A DNA stretch of 64,000 nucleotides from Sunxiuqinia elliptica (GCF_900113005.1 NZ_FONW01000001.1:698561-762560); one strand, 5' to 3'; positions 44,853-53,404 are shown, numbered from the stretch's first letter. Translations and numbers: made by a program. Notes: generated from the sequence alone by a model not told the origin.

Positions 44853-46286
44853 ATGAGAAATAGGAATTGTAGAAAGAACTTTGGGTGGTTGATCGGTTTG
44901 TTACTGATGCTTTGTTCTTCGAACTTGTATGCGGTTCAAGATTCAGTGAAGTTAACTGTTCGATTGCGGGGTGTTTACGATTCCAAAATAACCATTACAC
45001 CCTATCGAAATGGCTTGTATAAGGAGCCGTTGAAAGAACTTGCAGGCGTGCAAACAGAAGTGACAATGGCCATTCCAAAAGCTTATCTTCCCGGACAATT
45101 TTTACTTCGAATGGATTATCGTAAGCAGGCTGCGGATCAACCGTACCCTTCTGAATTTATTTTCTTTTTGAATAAAGACGATTTAACCATTGGAATCAAT
45201 CCATTGCACACGCAGCCGGATAGTGTTCGATTGAAGAACGATCAGGAAAATACCGCTTATTTCAGCTTCATGCAGGAGAATGTTGGGCGAAGACAACAGC
45301 TAATTATATTAGAACAAGTGCTTGCTGAATACCAGCCCAAAGGCAACCGGTTTTACCGCGATGTAGAAAAAGAGTTTGAGCAGAAACGAACGAAGTACAA
45401 TGAGTGGATTGATCAGGAAATTGTGCAGAATCAAGATTTGTTTGTAAGCCGGATTTTTACTTTTCAGAAAGCGCCTGGGGTGGATTGGTATGCATCGCCA
45501 GAGGACCATTTGAAGCAGCAGGGCGAGCATTATTTTGATGAGATCGATTTTCAAGATACACTTTTGTTACGGACCCAGGCATTTAACCAATATGTAACTA
45601 CTTATATGCGCATGTTTGGCATGCAGGCTACTTCCAAACCATTGCAGGATTCCTTGTTTACTTTGGCCGGCCGAATTGCCTGTGAAAAGGCTTCAGCAGG
45701 ACATCCTAAAGTTTACGGCTGGATGGTTGATTACTTTTATCAGGGATTTGAAGCCTTGGCTATCGATCCGGGCATCAAAATGTTGGCCAAGCACATCCAG
45801 GATCCCCGTTGTTTAACCTCCAAAAAACAAGAAATCTTGCGCCGACTGGATGGGATGAAAAAGTTGGTTGTTGGTGCTAAGGCTCCAGCGTTTGAAGCTG
45901 AGATGGCCAATGAGATGCAAGTTCGTTTCAAGGGAATTTCGAAAGACAAGGATTATGGTTTGTTGGTCTTTTACGATTCAGCCTGTTTGCATTGTAAGGA
46001 ATTACTCCGCAATCTCCATAAGTGGTATGCAGAACCAGAACATGCTGCTTGGCTTGATGTCATCACGTTGTCGGTTGATGATGTGCGATCCGATTGGGAG
46101 AGTTTTCATCGGGGTGAAGACTATGCGTGGACTGATTTATGGGCTTCAGGTGGCATTAATAGTCAATTGGCGAATGATTACTATATCTTATCAACGCCAG
46201 TTATGTTTATCATTGATGCCGAGAATAATATCTTACATTTGCCGCAATCCATTGATGAAGTTAACCAGTTTATCTTTGGAAATTAG
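44853..46286 (+). CDS. Secreted thioredoxin-fold protein (TlpA/DUF5106-like)
   Basis: 477 aa with a signal peptide (WLIGLLLMLCSSNLYAVQ, probably cleaved near LYA). The N-terminal ~120 residues are beta-rich and resemble the DUF4369-type domain that often precedes thioredoxin domains in Bacteroidota. The middle is helical. The C-terminal thioredoxin fold starts at about residue 335 (VVGAKAPAFEAEM), with the redox motif CLHC in YDSACLHCKELLRNLHKWY and the cis-Pro segment STPVMFIIDAENNI. It should act in the periplasm as a disulfide reductase or isomerase. It lies immediately after the Cys-rich giant gene, so a role in its folding is a reasonable guess, no more. Confidence 0.82.
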   Translation: MRNRNCRKNFGWLIGLLLMLCSSNLYAVQDSVKLTVRLRGVYDSKITITPYRNGLYKEPLKELAGVQTEVTMAIPKAYLPGQFLLRMDYRKQAADQPYPSEFIFFLNKDDLTIGINPLHTQPDSVRLKNDQENTAYFSFMQENVGRRQQLIILEQVLAEYQPKGNRFYRDVEKEFEQKRTKYNEWIDQEIVQNQDLFVSRIFTFQKAPGVDWYASPEDHLKQQGEHYFDEIDFQDTLLLRTQAFNQYVTTYMRMFGMQATSKPLQDSLFTLAGRIACEKASAGHPKVYGWMVDYFYQGFEALAIDPGIKMLAKHIQDPRCLTSKKQEILRRLDGMKKLVVGAKAPAFEAEMANEMQVRFKGISKDKDYGLLVFYDSACLHCKELLRNLHKWYAEPEHAAWLDVITLSVDDVRSDWESFHRGEDYAWTDLWASGGINSQLANDYYILSTPVMFIIDAENNILHLPQSIDEVNQFIFGN

Positions 46287-46853
46287 TTGAACGTTTGTTT
46301 GATAAGTGAAATTATTAATTTGATTGCTCGAAAAGGTAGTTTGATCAATTAATTTTTGTTTTCTTTACAAGAGTTTTTGCATTTATCTTCTGTTGTGTAA
46401 TTGTTGAAATGACCGTCTAACGCAGCAAATGAAGATATATAATTGCAAAAAACGAATTGTTTTTCTTGTGAAGGAGAAGTGCATTTTTGCACCGAAAGAA
46501 GTGTAACTAAAAGAATATTGATTTAAATAAAAGAGATTGATCGGCAGTTGGTTAATTGGTTTTTTCAGGCTGCCATTCATGAGATTTTTACAAGCGTGGA
46601 CAATGATAACAGCAATGGCTAGTTTGCCAGGCTGACCTGCTATGCTTGTGTCTCGAGTTTAGCCTAACCAAAATTCACGGCCAACTGCAGTGGAAAGCAG
46701 AAGGTGTTTCGCTTGCTCATTTTGCTATAAGCTTATCTTTTTATTTGTGCGGGTATTCTTCTGTGTGAGTTTTTTTGAAACTTTCTGATTTCTTGTCGAG
46801 AACCTTGGACCAAGGAAAGCTTTTGGTAAAACGATTCATTCATTTATTGCTTT
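46287..46853. other. Intergenic region before the LytTR gene
   Basis: 567 bp, AT-rich. I see short hairpins (for example gtgca/tgcac at about 46481-46494) but no tRNA, no ORF of convincing composition and no clear promoter pair. The length suggests a regulatory region for the downstream LytTR gene or decayed sequence near the edge of the accessory block. Confidence 0.5.
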
Positions 46854-47330
46854 ATGGTTAAAGATGGAAACTATATGCGCGAAACGCATGATTTGAAAGA
46901 GGAGCCGTTGGTGCTTAAAAATATCATTGTGTCGAAAGGGTTGAAGCAGCTAATCATTCCAATTCGAGAGATTTTCTATTTTTTTCATGAGAATAAGAAT
47001 GTGTTTGCTGTAACTTCCGATAATGAAGTCTACTTTTGTGAATTAGGCTTGTCTGTTATTGAAAAGGAAATGTGTTCAGGCTTTTTTCGAATAAACAGGC
47101 AGATCATTATCAATCATAGAGCAATTAAATCATTTTCGTACATCGAGAACAACAAAATTGCGCTGAATGTGTGGTATGGTGAAGGCCGAAATATGATTGT
47201 TGGTAAAAACAAAGTTGCTAGTTTTAAAAAATGGATTATGTTTGACTGCTCTTGTGCTTCTGCAGAACCCATCGAAATGCCACAAAAACAGGTTCGAAAT
47301 ACCTTACTTCGAAAAGTACATTCAACCTAA
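46854..47330 (+). CDS. LytTR-domain DNA-binding protein
   Basis: 158 aa, no signal peptide. The core (about residues 20-125) follows the LytTR pattern: IPIREIFYFFHENKNVFAVT, then the strand for position-dependent sequence recognition, GFFRINRQIIINHRAIKSF (F.R.hr...vN...i in the family), and a final strand with MIVGKNKVASFKKW. There is no receiver domain, so it is a stand-alone LytTR protein. It is the last gene before the right 35-bp repeat and the only recognisable transcription factor inside the block, which makes it a candidate regulator of the fibre and giant genes. Confidence 0.82.
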   Translation: MVKDGNYMRETHDLKEEPLVLKNIIVSKGLKQLIIPIREIFYFFHENKNVFAVTSDNEVYFCELGLSVIEKEMCSGFFRINRQIIINHRAIKSFSYIENNKIALNVWYGEGRNMIVGKNKVASFKKWIMFDCSCASAEPIEMPQKQVRNTLLRKVHST

Positions 47331-47382
47331 TTGGGGGAGTTTGAAGGCCTGGCGGAGCATTTAAAATTAACTATTTATACCG

Positions 47383-47417
47383 ATCAGGATGGAAACAAAT
47401 TCAGTCGCTTTTTTTCG
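47383..47417 (+). repeat. Right copy of the 35-bp direct repeat (candidate attachment site)
   Basis: Partner of 13707-13741 (34/35 identical). It begins 6 bp before the start codon of the TrmH-family gene and extends through codon 9 and into codon 10. If this is an attachment core, the insertion would leave the gene intact because the island supplies the lost start. Confidence 0.85.
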
Positions 47418-47901
47418 CGATCAGAACTATCCGGAGTTGCCTTGTAAACCCATTGTGGCAGCCTGGAAAGTCAAAAATCCACAGAACGTTGGTAGCTTAA
47501 TGCGCTTGACTGACAATGTGGGAGGAAACCGCTTAATCTTGTTGGATGACGAAAACCCCAAACGCGAAAGCTCCATTAAAAAAACAGCAGGACTGAGTTT
47601 TAACCATGTCGAGTTGGAGAAGATGGAGGCTTTGTCTTTTTTTGAGCAGATTCCCGAAGGATACCAGTGTGTTGCCCTGGAAACCAATGAACAATCAACG
47701 AATATTTTTACAACACCACTTCCTGGGCGTATTGTTTTTCTGCTCGGTAGTGAGATGCATGGTTTGCCGGAGGATTTAATTCGGCGGTGTTATCAAAGTG
47801 TTCATATTCCGATGACCGGGCTTTGTAAATCAATGAATATTTCACAAGCATTAGCTGTTGGCTTATTTGAGTGGCAACGTCAACAACTTTTTAATAGCTA
47901 G
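47389..47901 (+). CDS. TrmH-family (SpoU) RNA 2'-O-methyltransferase
   Basis: 170 aa, a single SPOUT domain without an RNA-binding extension. Three family motifs are present: motif 1 NPQNVGSLMRLTDNVGGN (residues ~31-48), motif 2 IVFLLGSEMHGLPEDLI (~113-129) and motif 3 VHIPMTGLCKSMNISQALAV (~140-159), together forming the trefoil-knot AdoMet site. Length is close to TrmL-type tRNA methyltransferases, but the target base cannot be read from the sequence. Its first ten codons are duplicated 33.7 kb upstream. oxyR follows 53 bp downstream on the same strand. Confidence 0.92.
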   Translation: METNSVAFFRDQNYPELPCKPIVAAWKVKNPQNVGSLMRLTDNVGGNRLILLDDENPKRESSIKKTAGLSFNHVELEKMEALSFFEQIPEGYQCVALETNEQSTNIFTTPLPGRIVFLLGSEMHGLPEDLIRRCYQSVHIPMTGLCKSMNISQALAVGLFEWQRQQLFNS

Positions 47902-47954
47902 GTTTTCTTTTCATTGATTTTTTCTATTTTTATCAAGATTAAATCTTAAAAACC

Positions 47955-48896
47955 ATGATCACACTAACACAATTGGAATATATTGTCGCTGTTGATACAT
48001 TCCGGCATTTTGGTAAAGCGGCCGAGCATTGTTTTATCACACAGCCAACTTTGAGCATGCAAATTAAAAAGCTCGAAGAGGATTTGGAAGTCATTATTTT
48101 TGATCGCAGCAAGCAACCACTTATTCCAACTGATGTTGGTAAGCGGATTATTGAACAATCCCGGGTTATTTTGAAAGAAACAGAACGAGTTAACGATATT
48201 GTAAAAGATCATAAAAACCTGATTTCGGGTGAACTCAAAATTGGAATAATTCCAACACTGGCGCCTTACTTATTGCCGCTCTTCATTGGAAACTATAAAC
48301 GGAAATACCCTAATATTTTAATCACCGTTGAGGAGTTGACCACCGAAAATATTGTGGATCACCTGAATCGGGATTTGCTGGACGTTGGGATTTTGGTGAC
48401 TCCATTGAAAGAGGAGCGTATTAATGAACGCCCCATCTTCTATGAAGAAATGATGCTTTACTCACACAAGGATCACTCTTTGCACAATAAAGAGAAGATC
48501 AATGTGAAGGATATTGCCACTCCGGAGATTTGGCTACTAAGTGATGGCCATTGCTTCAGACACCAGGTGATCAATCTTTGTTCGTATAAAGGTGCTTCGA
48601 ACGAAGAATTGCCCTTCCACTTTGAAGCCGGTTCCTTAGAAACCTTGATGAATATTATCGATAAAGAAGGAGGAATTACTTTAATTCCAGAATTAGCAAC
48701 GGTGGGGATGCCCGAAGCTCGGAATGAACATGTTCGACATTTTACTGATGTTACGCCATTACGAGAAGTTAGTTTGGTTTATTCTCGCCACTTCGCCAAA
48801 AACAAACTAGTCGACTTGCTTTGGAAAGAAATAAATGCTGCAATGCCTAAAGAGCTCTTAGACAGGGAGCGAGGAACAATTGTTGAATGGAAGTAG
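47955..48896 (+). CDS. oxyR: LysR-type peroxide sensor OxyR
   Basis: 313 aa. The N-terminal winged helix-turn-helix (LTQLEYIVAVDTFRHFGKAA, ITQPTLSMQIKKLEEDL) is of LysR type. The effector domain contains the redox pair in DGHCFRHQVINLCSY at Cys200 and Cys209. The nine-residue spacing matches E. coli Cys199/Cys208, so peroxide sensing by disulfide formation is well supported. It would activate catalase, AhpC and Dps genes, none of which is in the window. No clear promoter was found in the 53-bp gap behind the methyltransferase gene. Confidence 0.93.
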   Translation: MITLTQLEYIVAVDTFRHFGKAAEHCFITQPTLSMQIKKLEEDLEVIIFDRSKQPLIPTDVGKRIIEQSRVILKETERVNDIVKDHKNLISGELKIGIIPTLAPYLLPLFIGNYKRKYPNILITVEELTTENIVDHLNRDLLDVGILVTPLKEERINERPIFYEEMMLYSHKDHSLHNKEKINVKDIATPEIWLLSDGHCFRHQVINLCSYKGASNEELPFHFEAGSLETLMNIIDKEGGITLIPELATVGMPEARNEHVRHFTDVTPLREVSLVYSRHFAKNKLVDLLWKEINAAMPKELLDRERGTIVEWK

Positions 48897-49022
48897 AAAA
48901 TTTTTTCATTTTTTGTTTGGAGATAAAAAAAAACTTCCATTTCTTTGCATCGCTGAAATCGAAAACGGCAACTCTAAAAGTAGAAGCGCCCGATTTTAGA
49001 AGAAAAAAATCCTGAGAAAAAA

Positions 49023-49053
49023 TTTGGAGACTACGAAAAATGATTTATTTTTG
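49023..49053 (+). promoter_or_regulatory. Promoter of tRNA-Glu and rpsT
   Basis: TTTG at 49023-49026, a 19-nt spacer, then TATTTTTG at 49046-49053: a full match to the Bacteroidota consensus. The start point would fall about 20 nt before the mature tRNA. Confidence 0.8.
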
Positions 49054-49082
49054 CAGTCCCAATTTCAGGGAAACAAAATGAT

Positions 49083-49154
49083 GGCCCGTTCGTCTAGGGG
49101 TTAGGACGCCAGGTTTTCATCCTGGTAGCAGGGGTTCGAATCCCCTACGGGCTA
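49083..49154 (+). tRNA. tRNA-Glu (anticodon TTC)
   Basis: A cloverleaf folds: acceptor ggcccgt/acgggct (with one G-U pair), D-arm with taggggttagga, anticodon stem ccagg/cctgg around loop ttttcat (anticodon TTC), and T-arm with ggttcgaatcc. The CCA end is not encoded. It lies 28 bp before rpsT and is probably co-transcribed with it. Confidence 0.95.
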
Positions 49155-49182
49155 CTTAAATAATTTATCAGAAGAAACAAAA

Positions 49183-49434
49183 ATGGCACATCATCAGTCT
49201 GCTAAAAAAAGAATTCGTCAAGACGAAAAAAAACGGGTACACAATAAGTACTTTGCGAAAACAATGCGGAATGCAGTTCGCGATTTGCGTGCGATTAGTG
49301 AGAAAGAAGCTGCTACTGCAGAATACCCAAAAGTTGTTTCTATGATTGATAGATTGGCTAAGAAGAACTTGATTCACAAGAACAAAGCTGCCAATTTGAA
49401 ATCAAAGTTAGCTGCTCACATTAGCAAGTTATAA
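49183..49434 (+). CDS. rpsT: 30S ribosomal protein S20
   Basis: 83-aa basic helical protein that binds 16S rRNA early in small-subunit assembly. It starts [20 protein letters not shown] and continues with [35 protein letters not shown] and the usual C-terminal KLAAHISKL. Normal length. It lies directly behind tRNA-Glu under the promoter at 49023-49053 and is closed by the terminator at 49454. Confidence 0.97.
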   Translation: MAHHQSAKKRIRQDEKKRVHNKYFAKTMRNAVRDLRAISEKEAATAEYPKVVSMIDRLAKKNLIHKNKAANLKSKLAAHISKL

Positions 49435-49453
49435 CAGAACAAAGATATTTAAG

Positions 49454-49484
49454 AAAGCCTCTTCAATACGAAGAGGCTTTTTTT
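49454..49484 (+). terminator. Terminator of rpsT
   Basis: A perfect 10-bp stem (aaagcctctt / aagaggcttt) with a 7-nt loop and a run of T residues, 20 bp after the rpsT stop. Confidence 0.93.
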
Positions 49485-49546
49485 GTATTTAACTTTTTAT
49501 TATCTCTCTGATTCTTCATAACTTGGGTTATCTAAAATGATGAGCC

Positions 49547-50236
49547 ATGTATAAAAAGCCTAGTATCAAAGAATGGGCTGTGGAGGATCGTCCCCGCGAG
49601 AAGCTGTTGGTTCAGGGAACTCGCTCACTTTCCGAAGCTGAGTTAATCGCCATTCTTATTGGTTCCGGAAATTCCAAAGAGTCGGCTGTCGAACTTGCCC
49701 GACGTATTTTGGGTGCAGTAAATAATGATCTTGCTACGCTCAGTAAAAAAGATGCTGCTTTTCTCTTAAAATTTAATGGAATTGGCGAAGCAAAGGCTGT
49801 AAACATTATGGCTGCTTTAGAGCTGGGGCGACGTCGGAAAGAGCAGGCAGCCTCGGTTAAAACAACGATTCTTAATAGCCGGGATGCAGCCAATTACTTT
49901 CGTCCTTTGCTGGAAGATCTGCCACACGAAGAGTTCTGGGTGCTACTCCTAAACCGATCCAATACGGTAATCGACAAATTTATGGTGAGCCAGGGCGGTG
50001 TTACCGGCACTGTGATTGATGTCCGCTTGATTTTAAAAACAGCCCTGGAAAAACTGGCTTGTTCCCTAATTTTATGTCACAATCATCCTTCAGGCAATAT
50101 TCAGGCCAGTGAAGCCGACAAAAAAGTAACTCAAAAAATAAAAGAAGCAGCCCAATTAATGGAAATTGCGGTGATTGACCATGTAATTATTGCGCATGAT
50201 CAGTATCTTAGCTTTGCAGATGAAGCATTACTTTAA
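49547..50236 (+). CDS. radC: RadC family JAB/JAMM-domain protein
   Basis: 229 aa. An N-terminal helix-hairpin-helix region (LLKFNGIGEAKAVNIMAALE) precedes the RadC/JAMM domain, with the metal-binding motif CHNHPSGN and the downstream Asp in ASEADKKVTQ. The motifs are complete. RadC was named as a DNA-repair protein, but its true role is unsettled. It is followed by the polysaccharide-deacetylase-like gene after 9 bp, so it may share a transcript with the envelope cluster. Confidence 0.93.
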   Translation: MYKKPSIKEWAVEDRPREKLLVQGTRSLSEAELIAILIGSGNSKESAVELARRILGAVNNDLATLSKKDAAFLLKFNGIGEAKAVNIMAALELGRRRKEQAASVKTTILNSRDAANYFRPLLEDLPHEEFWVLLLNRSNTVIDKFMVSQGGVTGTVIDVRLILKTALEKLACSLILCHNHPSGNIQASEADKKVTQKIKEAAQLMEIAVIDHVIIAHDQYLSFADEALL

Positions 50237-50245
50237 GATCATAGC

Positions 50246-51589
50246 ATGCTTGTTGTATTAACACAGGAAAAAACAAATCGCTTAACGTACATCTTCCGGT
50301 TTATCTTTGAAGAGGTACTTCGTACGCCGCTTGTAATTACTTCCGATGTCCACGAGTTTAAAACCAGTGAGCATCCGAAGATTAATTATTCTCACTTACC
50401 GGTTGAGTGTCCTTTGAGGATGTCTCCGCACTCGTTGTTGTTTGAGCATAAGATTGCCTTTCAAACGTTGAAGCCAGTTACTTTTGAGGAGGATGTCTGT
50501 TTTTTTGAATCATCGGCCGATTCATTTTTCCCTTTCGACCCCTTTGCGGCCAGTTTTTATTTGCTCAGCCGTTACGAAGAGTACCTGATGCGTGATCTCG
50601 ATAAGCATCGAAGGTATCCATCGCACCATAGTGTTTTGTACCGAAATCATTTGCTCACTACCCCGGTAGTTAATAAGTGGGCACACAAAATTGCTCAAAC
50701 GATTCAGAGTCAGTACCCGGAGTTCACGTACCAGTCTCCGGTTTTCGATTTCCGTTCTACGGTTGATGTTGACAATGCCTGGGCATATAAGAACAAATCG
50801 CGGATGAGAACCTGGGGAGCATTGGCTAAGGGAATTCTTAGGGGAGATTTGAGCCGCAATGCGGAACGCATGGAAGTGCTTCATGGAAAAAAACAGGATC
50901 CTTATGATACCTACGGATATATTTGTGAGCGGTTTAACGGTCATCGCGAATTGCTCCATTTCTTTATTCTGCTAGGTAAGAACAGTCGTTATGATCGAAA
51001 TATTTCGCCTAAAAACGAAGAACTTCGTTTGTTGATCAAAGATTTGAGTTCGTTTTGCGAAGTGGGACTTCATCCATCCTATCGTTCAACTAAGTTTAAA
51101 CGAGAGTTGGAGCAGGAATTAAAGACCTTGGAAGGAATCACGGGGCAGGACGTCAGTAGTTCCCGTCAGCATTTTTTGCGATTGGAACTGCCGAAAACTT
51201 ACCGGCGATTATTGAAAGCAGGAATTACAAACGATTATACCATGGGCTATGCCGATCAAGTTGGGTTTCGTGCTGGAACTTCCAGTCCATTCTATTTTTA
51301 CGACTTAAAAAAAGATCAAAAAACGTCGTTACGAATTCATCCTTTTCAGATGATGGATGTGACACTAAAAAATTACTTGAAGCTAAATCCGGAAGAAGCC
51401 CTTTTGCTTGTCGGCAAATTAATGGATGAAATTCGAAAATACGGCGGAACTTTTATAAGTTTATGGCATAATGAGAGCCTCAGCAATCAGGGAGAATGGC
51501 AGGGCTGGCAGCAGGTTTTCGAAACAATAACAGAACAAGCAATTGTTTACACCGATGAATCAGCAAAAAATAAGATACCTGAAACATGA
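50246..51589 (+). CDS. Polysaccharide deacetylase family protein (DUF7033 type)
   Basis: 447 aa, cytoplasmic by appearance (no signal peptide). The N-terminal ~150 residues (PFDPFAASFYLLSRYEEYL) correspond to the DUF7033-type region found with these deacetylases in Bacteroidota. The catalytic-like half has FRSTVDVDNAWAYKNKS for the first metal motif, DPYDTYGYICE, YDRNISPKNEELRLLI, and the His motif in CEVGLHPSYRSTKF. It probably removes acyl groups from a surface polysaccharide or its precursor. It overlaps the next gene by 35 bp, the first of a chain of close or overlapping envelope genes. The substrate is unknown. Confidence 0.78.
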   Translation: MLVVLTQEKTNRLTYIFRFIFEEVLRTPLVITSDVHEFKTSEHPKINYSHLPVECPLRMSPHSLLFEHKIAFQTLKPVTFEEDVCFFESSADSFFPFDPFAASFYLLSRYEEYLMRDLDKHRRYPSHHSVLYRNHLLTTPVVNKWAHKIAQTIQSQYPEFTYQSPVFDFRSTVDVDNAWAYKNKSRMRTWGALAKGILRGDLSRNAERMEVLHGKKQDPYDTYGYICERFNGHRELLHFFILLGKNSRYDRNISPKNEELRLLIKDLSSFCEVGLHPSYRSTKFKRELEQELKTLEGITGQDVSSSRQHFLRLELPKTYRRLLKAGITNDYTMGYADQVGFRAGTSSPFYFYDLKKDQKTSLRIHPFQMMDVTLKNYLKLNPEEALLLVGKLMDEIRKYGGTFISLWHNESLSNQGEWQGWQQVFETITEQAIVYTDESAKNKIPET

Positions 51590-52466
51590 AGAAGTGAACA
51601 CTGACAAGTGGGACCATTGTTTGGAGAATGCTCCAAATGCCTTGATTTATGGGCAATCGTGGTATCTTGATAAAATTTGCGATCGGTGGGATGCTTTGGT
51701 TTTGGGTGACTACCGGTATGTAATGCCATTGACTTACCGCAAAAAATTGGGAATTAGTTATTTGTATCAACCGCTCTATTGTCAGCAGTTGGGGATTTTT
51801 CCAACCCCAACGAAGGAAATTAGTCAGCAGTTTTTAGAGCTGTTATCGAAGCATTTTTCATTTGCTGAAATCAATCTAAACTCCATGCAATTGCCGGTAT
51901 CGGGAGTTGGTACCTATGCCGAACGTAGTAATTTGTTGTTGTGGCTTTCTGATGCCTACGAAACGATTGCCGGAAATTACAGCAAACACACTCGTCGAAA
52001 ACTGAAGAAAGCGCATAAGCAACAGCTTAGTTTGGTGAAAAGTATTTCGGGTGAAGAGTTTATGAGGTTTAAAAAGCAACACCTGAAAGTTCGGGTGAAA
52101 GCTTCTGAACTCAATAGCCTGCGCAATGTTTTGGCCTTTGCCCTGACACGTAGTTTGGGGCAAATTTATGGGGTTTATTCAGAATCGAACCAACTTTGCG
52201 CTGCTGCTTTCTTTATTCGGAACAAACAGCGGGTCACTTTTTTGAATGCCGTAAGTAGTCCGGAGGGAAAAGAGTCACAAGCCATGTATTTTCTGATTGA
52301 TCAGTTTATTGCTGAGAATGCGGAGAAAGATTATTTGCTCGATTTTGAAGGCTCTATGGTGCCAGGAGTAGCCCGTCTCTATCTGGGATTTGGAGCATCT
52401 CCTGAAAAATATCACCAGTTTAAATTCAATAATTTGCCTTGGTGGATTAAATGGTTAAAGCGATGA
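51555..52466 (+). CDS. FemAB/BioF2-like GNAT-fold acyltransferase
   Basis: 303 aa from ATG 51555; the TTG at 51543 is less likely. The pattern is a double GNAT fold of the FemAB-like type: ALIYGQSWYLDKICDRWDAL, MPLTYRKKLGISYLYQPLY, then SKHTRRKLKKAHKQ (a basic helix common in this group), and GQIYGVYSESNQLCAAAFFI with the end motif VPGVARLYLGFGASPEKYHQ. Relatives transfer amino-acyl or acyl groups during envelope or exopolysaccharide synthesis. It lies inside the overlapping cluster with two deacetylase-like genes. No signal peptide. The specific substrate is unknown. Confidence 0.75.
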   Translation: MNQQKIRYLKHEEVNTDKWDHCLENAPNALIYGQSWYLDKICDRWDALVLGDYRYVMPLTYRKKLGISYLYQPLYCQQLGIFPTPTKEISQQFLELLSKHFSFAEINLNSMQLPVSGVGTYAERSNLLLWLSDAYETIAGNYSKHTRRKLKKAHKQQLSLVKSISGEEFMRFKKQHLKVRVKASELNSLRNVLAFALTRSLGQIYGVYSESNQLCAAAFFIRNKQRVTFLNAVSSPEGKESQAMYFLIDQFIAENAEKDYLLDFEGSMVPGVARLYLGFGASPEKYHQFKFNNLPWWIKWLKR

Positions 52467-53401
52467 GTGTTTTGTCGAAATTGATAAGTTTTGCAGCTAC
52501 TCCGTTTCCGATGAGTATGCTTCGGGCGGGAAAAGATATTCCAGTGTTGTTGCCGTTTTATCACTTGGTGAGCGATCGGAAACATCCGTTTCATTTCAAT
52601 TATGAATATCCTTCCGTTAAACGATTTAAAGAGGACTTGGATTTTTTGTTGAAAAACTTCGAGCCAATTTCACTCGAAGAGTTGCTGAAAGGAAGGGATC
52701 TTAAAAATAAGTTCCACCTGTCGTTTGATGATGGATTGCGGGAATGTCATGAAGTGGTGGCTCCCATCTTGAAAGAGAAAGGAGTGCCAGCTTCGTTTTT
52801 TGTGAACCCGGCTTTTGTTGATAATAGCGATATTTTTCATCGGTATAAGGCAGCGGTTTTAAATGCCATTTTTCAAAAGCAAGGCGTGCAGTCGGAGTTA
52901 CAACGAACGTATGCTGATTTGCTTAGCTTGGATCAAATGGCTGAGGATATTGGTCTCAACTGGGATGAATATCTGGAGAAAGAATCGCCCTATATGAGTC
53001 TGGATCAATTGAAGGAGCTGCAGGAAGATGGATTTTCAATTGGTGCACACAGCTGGGATCACCCGGAGTTTTGGCTGTTGGATGAGGAGCGTCAACTGGA
53101 TGAAGTGCGTGAGAGCATGGAATGGGTAGTTGCCAACCTAAATCCTTCGGTGCGGGCTTTTGCCTTTCCGTTCACCGACTTTGGCGTGAGTGATGAGGTG
53201 TTTAACTCAATTGAGCAAGAACGTTTGTGCGATATTACTTTCGGAACAGCGGGAGTTAAAAATGAGCCGCTAGCCAACCATTTTCAGCGGGTACCCATGG
53301 AGCGAGGAGGAGTGAAGAGTGCCAGACAACTGCTAAAAACAGAGTATTTCTCGTATCAGCTAAAACGAATTATGAATCGGCACATTGCAAAAAGAGCGTA
53401 G
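52463..53401 (+). CDS. NodB-type polysaccharide deacetylase
   Basis: ATG 52463 overlaps the upstream stop (ATGA); ATG 52451 is an alternative adding four residues. About 312 aa. NodB motifs: FHLSFDDGLRECHEV (the DD metal motif), IGAHSWDHPEFWLL (H-x3-H), FAFPFTDFGVSD (the usual R/P motif region) and a final conserved strand near FQRVPMERGG. Metal ligands D, H and H are all present, so it is likely active on N- or O-acetylated sugars. There is no clear signal peptide, although the first 25 residues are mildly hydrophobic. It is coupled to the acyltransferase before it and separated by 3 bp from the gene after it. Confidence 0.85.
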   Translation: MSVLSKLISFAATPFPMSMLRAGKDIPVLLPFYHLVSDRKHPFHFNYEYPSVKRFKEDLDFLLKNFEPISLEELLKGRDLKNKFHLSFDDGLRECHEVVAPILKEKGVPASFFVNPAFVDNSDIFHRYKAAVLNAIFQKQGVQSELQRTYADLLSLDQMAEDIGLNWDEYLEKESPYMSLDQLKELQEDGFSIGAHSWDHPEFWLLDEERQLDEVRESMEWVVANLNPSVRAFAFPFTDFGVSDEVFNSIEQERLCDITFGTAGVKNEPLANHFQRVPMERGGVKSARQLLKTEYFSYQLKRIMNRHIAKRA

Positions 53402-53404
53402 TTT

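Noticed and set aside
13757..47382. Complete integrative and conjugative element
   Set aside because: No integrase, relaxase, mobilisation or type IV secretion genes are visible between the direct repeats, so only an insertion-like structure can be claimed.
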